Below are positions 21,930-32,621 of a DNA stretch of 64,000 bases, in pieces. The notes below the pieces were generated by a model. The model was not told the origin of the DNA. It did no database searches and saw nothing but the letters and a program-made list of their open reading frames with translations. This DNA comes from Candidatus Mesenet endosymbiont of Phosphuga atrata. GTDB taxonomy: Bacteria; Pseudomonadota; Alphaproteobacteria; Rickettsiales; Anaplasmataceae. The stretch is from contig NZ_OZ026541.1 in NCBI RefSeq assembly GCF_964020175.1, positions 1-64,000 on the forward strand. Reading direction: 5' to 3'. Numbering within the stretch: position 1 is the first letter of the stretch; every line of letters starts with the position of its first letter. The translations under genes were made by a program, and so were the position numbers.

Positions 21930-23090
21930 CTACTGAGGTGAAGGAGAATACTCTAGAGAGGTTTGAACTTGAAACACCGTCGTTATAGCAGCTAGATCTT
22001 CTTTAGGAGCTTCTTGTTGTAAATTATGATGTATAGGCTGTACTTGTTTTGTTCGTTCGTTCTGTGCCTTTTCTTCAACATCTAACTTTAATTTATGATT
22101 ATCTTCGTAATCGAAATTTAGTTTTTCTTCTATATCTTTCAATTCTTTGCGTGCAGAACTGCTTTGATAACACCGATATAGGGCTGGAGAAGCAGAGAGT
22201 AATGCCCCTAATAATATAGCAGATATGCCACATAACAATGCTATAGTTTCTGGGCTTTGGAAAAAGGGAACCTCTCTTCTAGCTAGTATTTCATCTATTG
22301 ACAACTTTCTAAACATTATGCAACCTAATTGATAAAATAAGGTACATACCATTGTAGCTGAACCAATTCCTACAAACCATCCTAAAATTCCAGACTCAAT
22401 ACGATAAGCAAGACCAGCTCTCTTCATTTTCTTTTGAAGATTCTCATCAACGAATTTCGAATATGCATTCTGAGCATAATTATCATCTAACTGTTCAATA
22501 TGCCTTATAAGCTCTTCTTTGAATTTTTCTTCAATAGGTTTTAAATCACAAATCTTAATTCCTGTTTCTGTATCCACAATTGAAATTGTATTATATTCGA
22601 TTTTTGTTAATCTTATTAATTCTATGTATTTATCATTATTGATAGCTTCAAGCTGTGCTTTTCTTGCATTTAACTCTTTTATTTGTTGATTAAGATTATT
22701 ATACAGTGAGTATTGTTCATCTAACTTATTTTCAAGTTTTGTTTCACTAGAAGCAGCATTCTTAAACAGAGTAATTTTTTCTTCTTTTTCACTATTGAGT
22801 GAATCAAGTTCTCCATTTATTTTTTTAAGTTCTTCATGTATTTGACTTTTTATTGCTCTCCTAAAAATATCATCAACAAGGCTATGCTGAATTAAAAATG
22901 GATAACTTAAAGCACTGTCTTTTAATGTTGAGGCAATAATAAAGCTATCTCTTGTAGGTAAAAACTCAGAAACTAATTTAAAGGCATTATTGTAATTTTT
23001 TAATTTCTTATCACTAAGGTCTGATTTTTTCTTTATAATCTCTTCTAAAGCACTCCCATCATTGATTTTGTTTTGTGTTTCTTCTATCAT
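21930..23090 (-). CDS. Coiled-coil membrane protein, LSYPFLIQH family member 1
   Basis: A 386-aa protein of unknown function. Residues 61-69 read LSYPFLIQH, followed by a long coiled coil (about 80-165, rich in E, K, L, N). Two hydrophobic segments lie at about 235-260 (WFVGIGSATMVCTLFYQLGCIMF) and 285-310 (IALLCGISAILLGALLSASPALY). The tail is polar and Gln-rich. The gene at 29562-30467 encodes a clear paralogue with the same motif and layout. It may be a membrane-tethered scaffold; that is a guess from shape alone. Confidence 0.6.
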   Translation of the reverse strand: MIEETQNKINDGSALEEIIKKKSDLSDKKLKNYNNAFKLVSEFLPTRDSFIIASTLKDSALSYPFLIQHSLVDDIFRRAIKSQIHEELKKINGELDSLNSEKEEKITLFKNAASSETKLENKLDEQYSLYNNLNQQIKELNARKAQLEAINNDKYIELIRLTKIEYNTISIVDTETGIKICDLKPIEEKFKEELIRHIEQLDDNYAQNAYSKFVDENLQKKMKRAGLAYRIESGILGWFVGIGSATMVCTLFYQLGCIMFRKLSIDEILARREVPFFQSPETIALLCGISAILLGALLSASPALYRCYQSSSARKELKDIEEKLNFDYEDNHKLKLDVEEKAQNERTKQVQPIHHNLQQEAPKEDLAAITTVFQVQTSLEYSPSPQ

Positions 23091-23275
23091 TTCTTACCCC
23101 CATTAATAATAGTTATTTTAATATATTAACATATTTAACTTATTTATTCAATATTTTCTTATATCGTTTAATTCATGAAGTTTCCGTTGTTTAAAAAACT
23201 GTATTAGCTAAGTTATAAGTTACTTAACCAAAGGAACATATAATACATAAGTTAATCATCATAGGGGACAGTTAA

Positions 23276-23710
23276 ATGAGCAAATTTTTAGCTAACGTCA
23301 ACAGTAATTCTAAACCTGAAGATTCACAGGTAATTAACTGGGAAGTCATAAAAAACCGTGAATATCACAATAATAGTTTATCAAAAATAATTAATTTATA
23401 TATAATTAAGATCTATGAACCGCAAAATAATGAATTTCTTTTAGGAAATAAGCATCATTTTAACACTCTTTTAATAAGAATTACTATTACAAGAGAAAAT
23501 ATCCTTGCAAAAAAACTATTAACAATTGAAATAATGAAGGGAATATTTCCTGATATGTTCAATAACAATAGTAAAAAAAGAAGTAATATATTGCATTTGC
23601 AAGATTTATATAGCCACCTATGCTATACACTAAATGCTACATTACCTAAAGATATGGAAGAAAATTTTATTAAAGAGTATAAAGATGCTGCAAGCTTATT
23701 TAAAATCTAA
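23276..23710 (+). CDS. Hypothetical protein, 144 aa
   Basis: The start has a good ribosome site (AGGGGACAG before ATG). The protein has no signal peptide or membrane helix and mixes basic and hydrophobic stretches (NTLLIRITITRENILAKKLLTIEIMKG). No family recognised. Its 3' end overlaps the convergent mrpE-like gene by 15 bases, so the two transcripts can base-pair at their ends. Confidence 0.5.
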   Translation: MSKFLANVNSNSKPEDSQVINWEVIKNREYHNNSLSKIINLYIIKIYEPQNNEFLLGNKHHFNTLLIRITITRENILAKKLLTIEIMKGIFPDMFNNNSKKRSNILHLQDLYSHLCYTLNATLPKDMEENFIKEYKDAASLFKI

Positions 23711-24175
23711 AAAAAGTTGTGCTACTTTATGATCTATATCATTTAAATCATCTATAAGTTTTTTATCTATTGCAGATATTATAATTTTATATGGATCTTT
23801 TTGTATTACATCAACACTTATAGTACCAGGGGTTAGCGTGACAGAATTGGCAAATAAAGCCAGGCTTATGCTGTTTCTTTGTTGTGATTCAAAAACAGTG
23901 ATCTGAGGATTAAATGATGATTGCCATATTCTTTTTGCTATATATGCAGATGATAGAACCACTTGCAACATTAACCAGCCAATATAGGCAATAAAACGAA
24001 AAAGAAACACTCTATCCAATTTATTCCAAATATTTGAGTAAGCACTACTTAAACGTCGGCAAAGCAATATAGTAAATAGACAACTGAAGGCACCCGATAC
24101 TATAAAAAAACACTCAAAGTGACCGGATAAAATAATCCATAAAATAAACAGTGTAATATAATATCTAATATTCAT
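23696..24175 (-). CDS. Na+/H+ antiporter subunit MnhE/MrpE family
   Basis: The 159-aa protein matches the MrpE/MnhE shape. It has an N-terminal run of membrane helices (YYITLFILWIILSGHFECFF), a conserved block around YIGWLMLQVVLSSAYIAKRIW, then SISLALFANSVTLTPGTISVDV, the best conserved family motif, and a short cytoplasmic tail. MrpE is one subunit of a multi-gene cation/proton antiporter. No other mrp subunit is in the window, so partners must be elsewhere. Confidence 0.85.
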   Translation of the reverse strand: MNIRYYITLFILWIILSGHFECFFIVSGAFSCLFTILLCRRLSSAYSNIWNKLDRVFLFRFIAYIGWLMLQVVLSSAYIAKRIWQSSFNPQITVFESQQRNSISLALFANSVTLTPGTISVDVIQKDPYKIIISAIDKKLIDDLNDIDHKVAQLFLDFK

Positions 24176-24300
24176 TACTTTAAAAACTTTTATGCTATAA
24201 ATTTTTAAGCGATATTGTAATTTTAGTAAATAAAAAATTTTTAGCTACACAGTATAGTATAATAACATAAATCAATTTGCAAAACCAAAATATAGTTTTA

Positions 24301-25269
24301 TCATAATTTACGATGTAAGGTAAAATCTAATAAATTGATAAGGGCAGTTTTGTATAGAGAGCTAGGGAAAATATCTAAACTTTCTTTAGCTATTTTGATA
24401 TAAGATTCTGCTTTTTCTTTAGCTAGCTCTATAGCTTTGTGGTTTTTAATATAAGATATAGCTTTTTGGAAGTTGCTGCAATTTTCTACTGCGCTAAAAG
24501 AACTTTGCCAAAATTCCTTCTCTGTTTCATCTGCAAGGCTATAGGAAATAATAACAGGTAGAGTTACTTTTCTATTGTAGAAATCATTACCTAAATTTTT
24601 ACCAGACTGCTCTCCACTATAATCTAAAACATCATCAATTATCTGAAACGCAATACCAAAATTAACCCCAAAGCTCTTTAAAGCTTCTCTTTGTTGTACC
24701 GATACCTTAGCTAAGGCAGCTGCAGCTTCACAAGAAGCAGCAAATAGAGCTGCTGTCTTTGCTGATACGACATCAATATAGTCTTGTTCTGTCATAGTAA
24801 TATTGCTACAAATTAGCATTTGCTTTATCTCTCCACTTACTATAGTAGCAGAAGACTGCGATAAAATAGATAGTACATCGAAATTTTCGCATTCTATCAG
24901 CCACTGGAATGCCATTGTCAGTAAAAAATCACCTACTAAAATACTAGTTTTGTTTCCCCAGATTTTGTTTGCAGTGCTTATTCCTCTTCTGAGATCACTT
25001 TCATCAAGTACGTCATCATGTAGTAAAGTGGCATTGTGTATAAATTCTATTGCCGCAGCTACACGTATTCTTTTACCTTCTTCATCCTGACAACTGAGCA
25101 TTTTGCATACTATAAATACTAATGCAGGGCGCAGTCTTTTACCTCCAGCTTTAATTAGGTGTGATATAACACTACTGACAAGAGATATGTTGCTATTTTC
25201 GCTGCTATTATTTAAGAAATTCTCCAAGATTTTTAAATCTTCACTTACTAAATCACTACTTTCAAACAT
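24301..25269 (-). CDS. ispB: Trans-polyprenyl diphosphate synthase (octaprenyl type, IspB-like)
   Basis: It extends allylic diphosphates with isopentenyl diphosphate; a long-chain product would supply the ubiquinone side chain. The 322-aa protein has GGKRLRP (42-48), the first aspartate-rich motif DDVLDESD (85-92) with the following RRG, and the second motif IIDDVLDYSG (211-220). The residues before the first Asp motif (ATLLH) lack bulky blocking aromatics, fitting a long product. Exact chain length is inferred, not seen. Confidence 0.85.
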   Translation of the reverse strand: MFESSDLVSEDLKILENFLNNSSENSNISLVSSVISHLIKAGGKRLRPALVFIVCKMLSCQDEEGKRIRVAAAIEFIHNATLLHDDVLDESDLRRGISTANKIWGNKTSILVGDFLLTMAFQWLIECENFDVLSILSQSSATIVSGEIKQMLICSNITMTEQDYIDVVSAKTAALFAASCEAAAALAKVSVQQREALKSFGVNFGIAFQIIDDVLDYSGEQSGKNLGNDFYNRKVTLPVIISYSLADETEKEFWQSSFSAVENCSNFQKAISYIKNHKAIELAKEKAESYIKIAKESLDIFPSSLYKTALINLLDFTLHRKL

Positions 25270-25321
25270 TTGCTAAGAAATAAATAGACCTATAATATAT
25301 AGTTTTAAATTTCTATTTAGT

Positions 25322-26128
25322 ATGCATTTATTTTGTTTTGGTTACGGATATGTAGCTAAGTTTCTAGCACAAAAATTGGCTAATTTAGATTGGAAAATCA
25401 GTGGGACTTCAAGCAAAACTAATGAAAATGCAGATATTAACATATTGAATTATAACTCCAATCTTGTACAAAGCTCACTGCTAGATGCAACTCATGTTTT
25501 AATTTCAATACCCCCAAACGGTGATAATGTATTGGAAAAATACAGCAGTTATTTTAAAAATGTTAAATGGATAGGGTACCTATCAGCAACGAGTGTCTAC
25601 GGTGAACATTATGGCCACTGGGTAACAGAAGATTCAGAAACAAAACCAATTGAAGAAAGGGGAATAAAGCGGCTTGAATGTGAAAAGAAGTGGAGGCAGA
25701 GTAATTTGCCAGTGCACTTTTTTCGTTTGGCAGCAATATATGGTCCAGATAGAAATGCTTTAGTTGATCTAAAGTTAGGTAAAGCAAAAAGTGTGATAAA
25801 AGAAGGTCATGTTTTCTCGCGTATTCATGTTGAAGATATAGCTAGCATACTGTTTAGCTCAATAAACAGTCCAGATCCAGGAGAGGTATACAACTGCGCT
25901 GATGATCTGCCGTCACCACAAATTGAAGTGATAACTTATGCTGCAAACCTCCTTAAGATTGAACCACCAGCACCAATTCATTTTTCAAAACTGCCAAAAT
26001 CTATCAGAAGCTTTTATAATGGAACAAAACGCATAAGCAATGCAAAAATAAAAACGAACCTTAACGTAGTTTTGCAATATCCAACTTATAAAGAAGGTCT
26101 AATTCACGAATTTAAGAGGTTAGCTTAA
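25322..26128 (+). CDS. NAD(P)-binding epimerase-like protein (YeeZ-type SDR)
   Basis: A 268-aa extended SDR-like protein. It opens with LFCFGYGYVAKFLA, a glycine-rich dinucleotide loop in the GxGYxA form of YeeZ-like proteins. SATSVYGEHYGHWVTEDS gives a YG element, and FFRLAAIYGPDRNALVDL matches the epimerase family block. FSRIHVEDIA is also typical. Its substrate is unknown. The stop codon overlaps that of carA, which is transcribed towards it. Confidence 0.75.
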   Translation: MHLFCFGYGYVAKFLAQKLANLDWKISGTSSKTNENADINILNYNSNLVQSSLLDATHVLISIPPNGDNVLEKYSSYFKNVKWIGYLSATSVYGEHYGHWVTEDSETKPIEERGIKRLECEKKWRQSNLPVHFFRLAAIYGPDRNALVDLKLGKAKSVIKEGHVFSRIHVEDIASILFSSINSPDPGEVYNCADDLPSPQIEVITYAANLLKIEPPAPIHFSKLPKSIRSFYNGTKRISNAKIKTNLNVVLQYPTYKEGLIHEFKRLA

Positions 26129-27228
26129 TGAAAATTCCTCAATTTCTTCATACTATCAACAAAGCGTTTAAACAAATAATGTGAATCATAAGGACCAGGA
26201 GATCCCTCTGGATGATACTGTACAGAAAAAACCGGATATCCCTTTAGTTTTATCCCTTCTATGCTGTTGTCAAAGAGAGAAATATGAGTTATTTCAACAC
26301 TATTTGGCAAAGTTTTAGGATCAACCACAAAACCATGATTCTGAGTTGTTATCTCCACTTTTGCATTACCTACTTCATATACTGGATGATTGTTACCTCT
26401 ATGACCTAGATTCATTTTTATTGTCCTAGCCCCAAGCGTAATAGCAAGCAACTGATGCCCTAAACATATACCAAAAATAGGTAAATTGGATTTTATAAGA
26501 ATATCTATTTCTCTTGTAGCATACTTTGCTGTAGCTAATGGATCACCTGGACCATTGGAAAGCACTATACCATCTGGTTTTAAGCTTAATACTTCTTTAG
26601 CAAAATTTTCCTTTGCTGCAATCACTGTCACTTTGCAGCCTAAATTTACTAAGCAGTTAATTATACTACTTTTTACGCCAAAATCGACTACAACCACATT
26701 ATAATCTAAATTGCCATCTCCTTCCTTTACCATGTAACCATTATGCTTACTTACTTTACTTGCTAAATCTAGCCCTTCTGATGGTAAAAATTTTATGTTT
26801 TGTAGATTATCAGGTGAGCAGATAACACCACTTTGGTGCCCGTAACGTCTTAAGTGATTAGTTAGCGCTCTGGTGTCAATCCCAGATATTCCAACTATTT
26901 CGTTCTGTTTTAACCAATCATCTAAGTCCATTTTGCAGGAAGAATGGTAAGCCTGGGATATTTCTCGTACTACTATTCCGCTGGCAAAGATTTTTTGCCT
27001 TTCGTAATCTTTATCATTAATGCCAACATTACCTATATGAGGAAATGTGAATGTGATTATTTGTTCAGCAAAAGATGGATCTGTGATAGTATGTTGATAA
27101 CCAGTCATTGAAGTGGTAAAACAAACCTCTCCTACAGCTTCTCCCTTTTTACCTATTGATTTTCCCCAAAAGGATTTACCATCCTGCAAAACTAAAACTG
27201 CATCACACTCTTTTAAATCTTTATGCAT
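26125..27228 (-). CDS. carA: Carbamoyl-phosphate synthase small (glutaminase) subunit
   Basis: CarA hydrolyses glutamine and channels ammonia to CarB for carbamoyl phosphate, which here would feed pyrimidine synthesis (pyrF is also in the window). The 367-aa protein has the N-terminal CPSase domain (FTTSMTGYQHTITDPSF) and a class I amidotransferase domain with SNGPGDP, the nucleophile C255 in FGICLGHQL and the His-Glu pair in YHPEGSPGP. carB is not adjacent. Confidence 0.96.
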   Translation of the reverse strand: MHKDLKECDAVLVLQDGKSFWGKSIGKKGEAVGEVCFTTSMTGYQHTITDPSFAEQIITFTFPHIGNVGINDKDYERQKIFASGIVVREISQAYHSSCKMDLDDWLKQNEIVGISGIDTRALTNHLRRYGHQSGVICSPDNLQNIKFLPSEGLDLASKVSKHNGYMVKEGDGNLDYNVVVVDFGVKSSIINCLVNLGCKVTVIAAKENFAKEVLSLKPDGIVLSNGPGDPLATAKYATREIDILIKSNLPIFGICLGHQLLAITLGARTIKMNLGHRGNNHPVYEVGNAKVEITTQNHGFVVDPKTLPNSVEITHISLFDNSIEGIKLKGYPVFSVQYHPEGSPGPYDSHYLFKRFVDSMKKLRNFH

Positions 27229-27298
27229 TTATAATAACTCAAGTTAGTTAATTATATAAAAATTAGAGGAAAGGTTAAATAGATATTTAAATTTATTA

Positions 27299-28609
27299 TC
27301 ACTTTCCAAGACAGAACTTGCTAAATATGCTATCTAATATTTCATTAGCATTGATTGCCCCAACTATTTTGCTAAGTTCTCTAGTAGCCAATCTCAAATC
27401 TTCTGATATGAGTTCTATTGGCTTTTTATTATCAAAAAGCAGCAAGTATTCTAAAGCTTTTTGTACGCAGTTCCGATGCCTTTGGCGTGTGATAACTGGT
27501 TCATTGCTGCAGGTTAGCATTGCTTGCGCTTTATCCTTAATTAACTCTATCAATCTACTAATCCCTTTATTTTTATGGACAGAAATTGGCAAAAAATTCA
27601 TGCTGCTTGTAGAAAGAAAACCACTATCTTGACTGTCAGCTTTGCTTATCACACAAATTGTTTGCTCATCAACTAATGATAAGGTTTCACAATCCAAGTT
27701 ACTTATTTTATCAAATAGTGCAATTTTAATATCAGCTGCACTGGCCCTTTTTTTTGCTCTTGCAATTCCTTCGCATTCTATCGGATCAGAGCTACTTCGG
27801 ATGCCGGCGGTGTCTAAAATAATAATTGGATATCCACCAATATCAATATGTGCTTCCAAAACATCTCTAGTTGTACCTGCATACTGTGAAGTTATAGCGA
27901 TATCACGCTTTGCTAGACAATTAAATAAGGTAGATTTACCAACATTTGGCTCACCTATTATCACCACATGCAACCCTTCACGCAGCCTTTCACCTTTTCT
28001 CTCATCATTTAGGTGATTTTCTAAGGAGCTGATTAAATCTTGTATTTCCTTACTTAATTCTTTCAGTACAGAATCTTCAATATCTTCAGGAAAATCGATA
28101 TATGCCTCAATATTCGATTGCAAATTAATCAGTCTTTGTCGCCACTCTTGATATAATGCGTCTAGCTCTCCTGACATTTGTCTTAGTGCCTGCTTTGCTT
28201 GCACTTTTGTCTCGGCATCTATGAGATCAGCAAGCCCTTCAGCTGCAATTAAACTTAACTTATCATTAAGAAAAGCCCTTAAGGAAAATTCTCCTGGTTT
28301 GGCCATAACAAAAATTTCTGATAGCTCCTCCAGCACTGTTTTAATCACAGCTTTGCTTCCATGCAGCTGTAGCTCTATAACATCTTCACCAGTGAAACTG
28401 TTTGAAGCAGGAAAATAGAGAATTATGCCTTCATCTATTAACTGATGGTATTTATCATATAGTTTTGCAAAAGTTGCAACTCTTGGCTTAATTTCTTTTC
28501 GTATACTGAAATACTCTAACGCTTTTAAAGAACTAGGGCCTGATATTCTTATAACTGCTATTCCTGATTTACTAAACGCTGTAGATAAAGCAAAGATTGT
28601 ATCACCCAT
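27299..28609 (-). CDS. mnmE: tRNA uridine-5-carboxymethylaminomethyl modification GTPase
   Basis: MnmE works with MnmG to modify the wobble uridine of several tRNAs. It has an N-terminal tetrahydrofolate-binding domain ([24 protein letters not shown]), helical arms, a G domain with [15 protein letters not shown] and SKAD, and the C-terminal FCLGK cysteine motif. The frame opens at 28618, but MGDT at 28609 is the family start and overlaps the thyX stop as ATGGGTGA. This gives 436 aa and translational coupling to thyX. Confidence 0.95.
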   Translation of the reverse strand: MGDTIFALSTAFSKSGIAVIRISGPSSLKALEYFSIRKEIKPRVATFAKLYDKYHQLIDEGIILYFPASNSFTGEDVIELQLHGSKAVIKTVLEELSEIFVMAKPGEFSLRAFLNDKLSLIAAEGLADLIDAETKVQAKQALRQMSGELDALYQEWRQRLINLQSNIEAYIDFPEDIEDSVLKELSKEIQDLISSLENHLNDERKGERLREGLHVVIIGEPNVGKSTLFNCLAKRDIAITSQYAGTTRDVLEAHIDIGGYPIIILDTAGIRSSSDPIECEGIARAKKRASAADIKIALFDKISNLDCETLSLVDEQTICVISKADSQDSGFLSTSSMNFLPISVHKNKGISRLIELIKDKAQAMLTCSNEPVITRQRHRNCVQKALEYLLLFDNKKPIELISEDLRLATRELSKIVGAINANEILDSIFSKFCLGK

Positions 28610-29543
28610 TTTTATCATCTATTTGTAATACGGACATAAGCTCGTTCCATTCTCTTTTGCCAACACCACTTTCCTCTCTTTTTACTTCTTCTCCTTTAAT
28701 TAGCTTGCGCACTACATCCAGCCCACTTTTTGAAATAGAAACTGATTCTAAACAATACTCAATAAAGGCATTATAAGTTAAAGGCACCCACTTTTTTATT
28801 ATTTTAATCATCTCTTCAGCATAAACTCTGATTTCATATTGAGCATGATGGTCACTTCTGAGTTTTAAAAAGTGAAGAAGATTGTGCAAATCAATCTTCC
28901 AGTAAAGTTCAGTATAGTAATTAAGCGTTAAATTTATTCTTGCAATTTCTCTTGCTAGGCCATCTTCAAGAAATTTATCATAGCTGGAGTATACTAGGTC
29001 AGAATTTTTACTTAAAACTTCTGTTATGTTTTTAGCAGTTTCATAATCTAACTCTTTTCCTCTACCTTGTGCATTATTTTTAGATTGCTCAGCAACCTGA
29101 GTGGTTTTTGGTATATAAAATTCACGGCTAAGTATAGAATATCTTGCTGAATATTCATTGATATTTGCAGTCCTATGTCTAACCCATTGCCTAGCAACAA
29201 ATATAGGAAGCTTTATGTGAAATTTTATCTCACACATCTCAAATGGCGTAGTGTGAGAGTGTCTTATTAGATAATTAATTAAAGCTGCATCTTGGCTAAT
29301 ATGTTTGGTTCCTTCTCCATAAGAAACTCGAGCTGCTTGCACTACAGCGCTATCGGAACCCATGTAATCTATTACACGAATAAAACCATGGTCTAAAATC
29401 TTATGCTCCTTATATAGAATGTCATCTATCTCTTTGACTGTGACACGTTTTGTCTGATAAATTTTTTCTTCTGTATTGTTTATATCCATAAAACACTTAA
29501 AGTCTTTATGATAGTATAATGCATTTTTTTCTGCAATTTTCAT
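28602..29543 (-). CDS. thyX: Flavin-dependent thymidylate synthase
   Basis: ThyX methylates dUMP to dTMP using FAD, NADPH and methylenetetrahydrofolate. The signature [14 protein letters not shown] is present, as are the substrate block [11 protein letters not shown] and a C-terminal [21 protein letters not shown]. The frame gives 313 aa from 29543; a second ATG at MDINNTEEK would give a slightly shorter form closer to usual ThyX starts. mnmE follows with an 8-base overlap. Both enzymes use folate, so the pairing is sensible. Confidence 0.95.
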   Translation of the reverse strand: MKIAEKNALYYHKDFKCFMDINNTEEKIYQTKRVTVKEIDDILYKEHKILDHGFIRVIDYMGSDSAVVQAARVSYGEGTKHISQDAALINYLIRHSHTTPFEMCEIKFHIKLPIFVARQWVRHRTANINEYSARYSILSREFYIPKTTQVAEQSKNNAQGRGKELDYETAKNITEVLSKNSDLVYSSYDKFLEDGLAREIARINLTLNYYTELYWKIDLHNLLHFLKLRSDHHAQYEIRVYAEEMIKIIKKWVPLTYNAFIEYCLESVSISKSGLDVVRKLIKGEEVKREESGVGKREWNELMSVLQIDDKNG

Positions 29544-29561
29544 ATTTTTTTAAATTATCAG

Positions 29562-30467
29562 CTATAACTTTGGGTTATTGTTTGCAATTTCTTGCACTTC
29601 TTGTTTCTTCAGCTTATTGCTTGGGCTTTCTTCAGTATTTTTCTTGAAGTAGTTTTTGTGGTTAGTATCTAGTTCGGCAGCAATACCTTGCACTTTTTCA
29701 CGTATAGGACCACTACATTGAGAGTTTGCATATGTATTATAAATATGAGTAATAGCCAGTGCAAATGTGTAATACGAGAAAGATAAAGGAACAAAAATAA
29801 TCATGGACATGCTCGATAATATTTTAAATGGCATAGAATGTTCTCTACTTAAATCTCTTGTATTGTAATCAGTATAGCCTACCTTAGCTTCCCTACTTAT
29901 AGGTAAAATATCTTCAAACCTTTTAAATATACCCTGAACATTCTTATCACTTAATGAAATTATGTATCTAGCAAGCTCCTTTTCTACCTCTTCTTGAAAA
30001 ATTGCTCCTTTTTTATACTTGAAAACTCTTGCTTTTATTTCTTCAGCATATTGCGAAAAATTACCTTTTTGCCAACTATATAAAACTTTTTTTTGTCTTT
30101 CTATATCAAAATCATATTGATCAATCATATCTTCAGTACATTCAATTTCGCTATCGATAAAATCTTTTCCTTTGGATTTTTGTCCGTCCGATTCTTCTTT
30201 AAGCGACTTTAGTTCTTCCTGATCAGATTTCAATCGTCTATCAAGTATTCTTTCGACCACCCTACAAGTAATATCTTTCATGAGAAAGTGCTGAATCAAA
30301 AAGGGATAGCTTAATACTTCCCTATCATATATTGAAGTAAGATATTGATTATCTATTGGAAAAAACTGAGCTGCCATTCTAATAGCACCACGGCAATCTT
30401 CAGTTGATAACGTTGTACTAGCAGCAGATAATTTTCCTTCCATAATTTGGCTTAGTTCCCCCTTCAT
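29562..30467 (-). CDS. Coiled-coil membrane protein, LSYPFLIQH family member 2
   Basis: A 301-aa paralogue of the product at 21930-23090. Residues 52-60 are LSYPFLIQH, preceded by a similar helix (IRMAAQFFPIDNQYLTSI) and followed by a charged coiled coil (about 65-150). A matching block is EEVEKELARYIISLSDKNVQ. One broad hydrophobic region (MSMIIFVPLSFSYYTFALAI) sits near 215-235, and the tail is polar. Function unknown. It lies 18 bases upstream of thyX on the same strand, so it may be co-transcribed. Confidence 0.6.
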   Translation of the reverse strand: MKGELSQIMEGKLSAASTTLSTEDCRGAIRMAAQFFPIDNQYLTSIYDREVLSYPFLIQHFLMKDITCRVVERILDRRLKSDQEELKSLKEESDGQKSKGKDFIDSEIECTEDMIDQYDFDIERQKKVLYSWQKGNFSQYAEEIKARVFKYKKGAIFQEEVEKELARYIISLSDKNVQGIFKRFEDILPISREAKVGYTDYNTRDLSREHSMPFKILSSMSMIIFVPLSFSYYTFALAITHIYNTYANSQCSGPIREKVQGIAAELDTNHKNYFKKNTEESPSNKLKKQEVQEIANNNPKL

Positions 30468-30543
30468 TATTTACGTTATATTTTTTTATATCTTTAAATT
30501 AGTAAGTTTTAATTTTAACTTAAATACTTTTTATATCAACAAG

Positions 30544-31218
30544 TTATTTAAATAAAAAATAAAATTGTCCTGTTGCATCCAGCAGATCGATGATTTTTCT
30601 TAGCACTTTGCTTAAGGTGCTATCTCGACTAGAACCGGAAAGAAATGCATCATCAGGTATAAACTCTGGACAAATAGCACTGACAGTAATTCTAGGAGCA
30701 AGCTCAAAGGCGGACATTTGCGTTAAATTTGCTAGTGATTTCTTTGTTAACATATAGGCATAATAGTTACTTGACTGTTTTATAATGCCGTAGTCTATAA
30801 CATTAACTATAGATCCCTTATCTTGACATTTTTTAGCGAAATATTGAGTTAAGAAAAACGGTGCTCTTACGTGAACGTTGTAATTATATGTAAGATCTTC
30901 ATTTTCTATCTCTAAAAAAGTTTTGCGGTGAAATATTGAAGCATTATTAATCAAAACATTAGAATATGGCATAATTTTAAAAGCTTTTTCTACTAAATCC
31001 TTTAAGGAATAAAAATTATTGAAGTCTGCTTTTACAATTAAGCATTTTTTTTGATAAAGCTTTTCAATTACATACTTAAGAAAAACCGCTTCATTATGAG
31101 AATTGTGATAATGCACTACAATATCATAACCATAACTAGCAAAAGTAAGAGCAATAGCTCTACCTAATCTTTTTGCTGCGCCAGTTATAATTGCTGCTTT
31201 TTTCCTTATGATAGACAT
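30544..31218 (-). CDS. Short-chain dehydrogenase/reductase (pteridine reductase-like)
   Basis: The Rossmann cofactor loop is TGAAKRLGRAIA near the N-terminus, NNAS follows strand 4, and the catalytic pair is in YAYMLTKKSLAN (YxxxK). LAPRITVSAICPEF resembles the pteridine reductase group. The usual catalytic serine region reads VNVIDYGI, so the serine is not obvious. The frame opens with a TTG at 31221, but the ATG at 31218 overlaps the pheS stop (TGATG) and is preferred. At 224 aa the protein is slightly short. Confidence 0.75.
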   Translation of the reverse strand: MSIIRKKAAIITGAAKRLGRAIALTFASYGYDIVVHYHNSHNEAVFLKYVIEKLYQKKCLIVKADFNNFYSLKDLVEKAFKIMPYSNVLINNASIFHRKTFLEIENEDLTYNYNVHVRAPFFLTQYFAKKCQDKGSIVNVIDYGIIKQSSNYYAYMLTKKSLANLTQMSAFELAPRITVSAICPEFIPDDAFLSGSSRDSTLSKVLRKIIDLLDATGQFYFLFK

Positions 31219-32246
31219 CAAATGGTTAATGACAAAAAGTTAAACCCATAATGGTTCAGCCACATCATATTATTATTATAAAAATCTCGAAGATCGCTAA
31301 TACTATATTTTAGCATTGCTAGCCTTTCAATACCCATACCAAATGCAAAACCACTGTATTCTTTTGGATTTATACCAACATTTTCTAAAACGTTTGGATG
31401 AATTATGCCGCTGCCTAAAACTTCTATCCAATCACTACCATTATAGCTAATATCTATTTCTGCTGAAGGTTCAGTAAATGGAAAAAAGCTAGGGCGGAAT
31501 CTTATTTTTACTTCACTTGAGTTAAAAAATTTACTTAAAAAATGATTTAAACAAAATTTTAAATGTCCCATGTTGATATTTTTATCGACATAAAAACCAT
31601 CTATTTGATGAAACATTGGCGTATGAGTCTTATCAAAATCATGACGATAAACCCTGCCTGGCGCTATAACTTTTATCGGAAAATCTCGATTATTTTCCAT
31701 TACTCTAATTTGCACTGAGGTAGTATGAGGACGAAGAACCATTCTTTGTACTTTATTTAAGTAAAAGGTATCGCTTTCTTCCCTTGCTGGATGATATTTT
31801 GGTGTATTAAGTGCATCAAACACATGAAACTCATCCTCTATGTCTGGACCATCAGCTAATTTAAACCCCATATAGGAGAATATAACACTTATCTCGTTGA
31901 TAACTTTGGCTATAGGATGAATTTTACCTACTTTTTCTGGCCTCTCTGGAGTAGTTAAATCTACTTTTTCCTTATCTAAATTTAAATTAATTTCTTTTTG
32001 CTTCAACTCATATTTCTTGTGAGTAATTAGCTTCTCTAGTTCATTGCATAGCTCATTGATAACACTACCACTACCACGCTTTGCTTTTAGGTCACTTATG
32101 TTTTTTAATTCCGTTAAATATGATTTTAAAATGCCCTTTTTTCCCAAATATAATGTATATACCTCTTTCAGCTCACGTTCTGAGGAGGAAGCAGAAATCT
32201 TGGATAAAGCCTCTACTTTGATCAAAGATATTTTGTTAAGCGGCAC
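31218..32246 (-). CDS. pheS: Phenylalanyl-tRNA synthetase alpha subunit
   Basis: PheS with PheT charges tRNA-Phe. The 342-aa protein has the N-terminal coiled-coil arm ([12 protein letters not shown]), class II motif 2 region ([19 protein letters not shown]) and motif 3 [14 protein letters not shown]. The start is a GTG at 32246, eleven bases inside the end of rplT, giving a coupled rpmI-rplT-pheS order. pheT is not next; an SDR gene takes its place. Confidence 0.95.
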   Translation of the reverse strand: MPLNKISLIKVEALSKISASSSERELKEVYTLYLGKKGILKSYLTELKNISDLKAKRGSGSVINELCNELEKLITHKKYELKQKEINLNLDKEKVDLTTPERPEKVGKIHPIAKVINEISVIFSYMGFKLADGPDIEDEFHVFDALNTPKYHPAREESDTFYLNKVQRMVLRPHTTSVQIRVMENNRDFPIKVIAPGRVYRHDFDKTHTPMFHQIDGFYVDKNINMGHLKFCLNHFLSKFFNSSEVKIRFRPSFFPFTEPSAEIDISYNGSDWIEVLGSGIIHPNVLENVGINPKEYSGFAFGMGIERLAMLKYSISDLRDFYNNNMMWLNHYGFNFLSLTI

Positions 32247-32604
32247 AGTTGTTCAATTTACTTTTTACAGTTTGAATAAGCTCAGTAAAAATATATTTAT
32301 GGTTGACTGCCATATCAGCAAGTATCTTTCTATTCAGTTTAATATTAGCAACTATAAGACCATGAACAAATTGGGAATAAGTAAGTCCATATTGCCGGAC
32401 AGCAGCATTAATACGCATTATCCATAAGCCACGAAAATCACGCTTACGAACTCTCCTATCTTTATAAGCATAACTTAAAGCTTTTTCAACACGCTGCAAT
32501 GCAATTCTATAACAATTTTTTGCACGCCCTCTATACCCCTTTGCTAGCTTCAGTATTTTTTTATGACGAGCATGAACTCTAACCCCACGTTTAACTCTAG
32601 CCAT
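32236..32604 (-). CDS. rplT: 50S ribosomal protein L20
   Basis: L20 organises 23S rRNA early in large-subunit assembly. The 122-aa sequence begins [19 protein letters not shown] and contains the family block [19 protein letters not shown]. It lies 17 bases behind rpmI and overlaps pheS. In other bacteria L20 represses this operon; no such site could be identified here. Confidence 0.97.
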   Translation of the reverse strand: MARVKRGVRVHARHKKILKLAKGYRGRAKNCYRIALQRVEKALSYAYKDRRVRKRDFRGLWIMRINAAVRQYGLTYSQFVHGLIVANIKLNRKILADMAVNHKYIFTELIQTVKSKLNNCAA

Positions 32605-32621
32605 TATTAATCCTCCACCTT

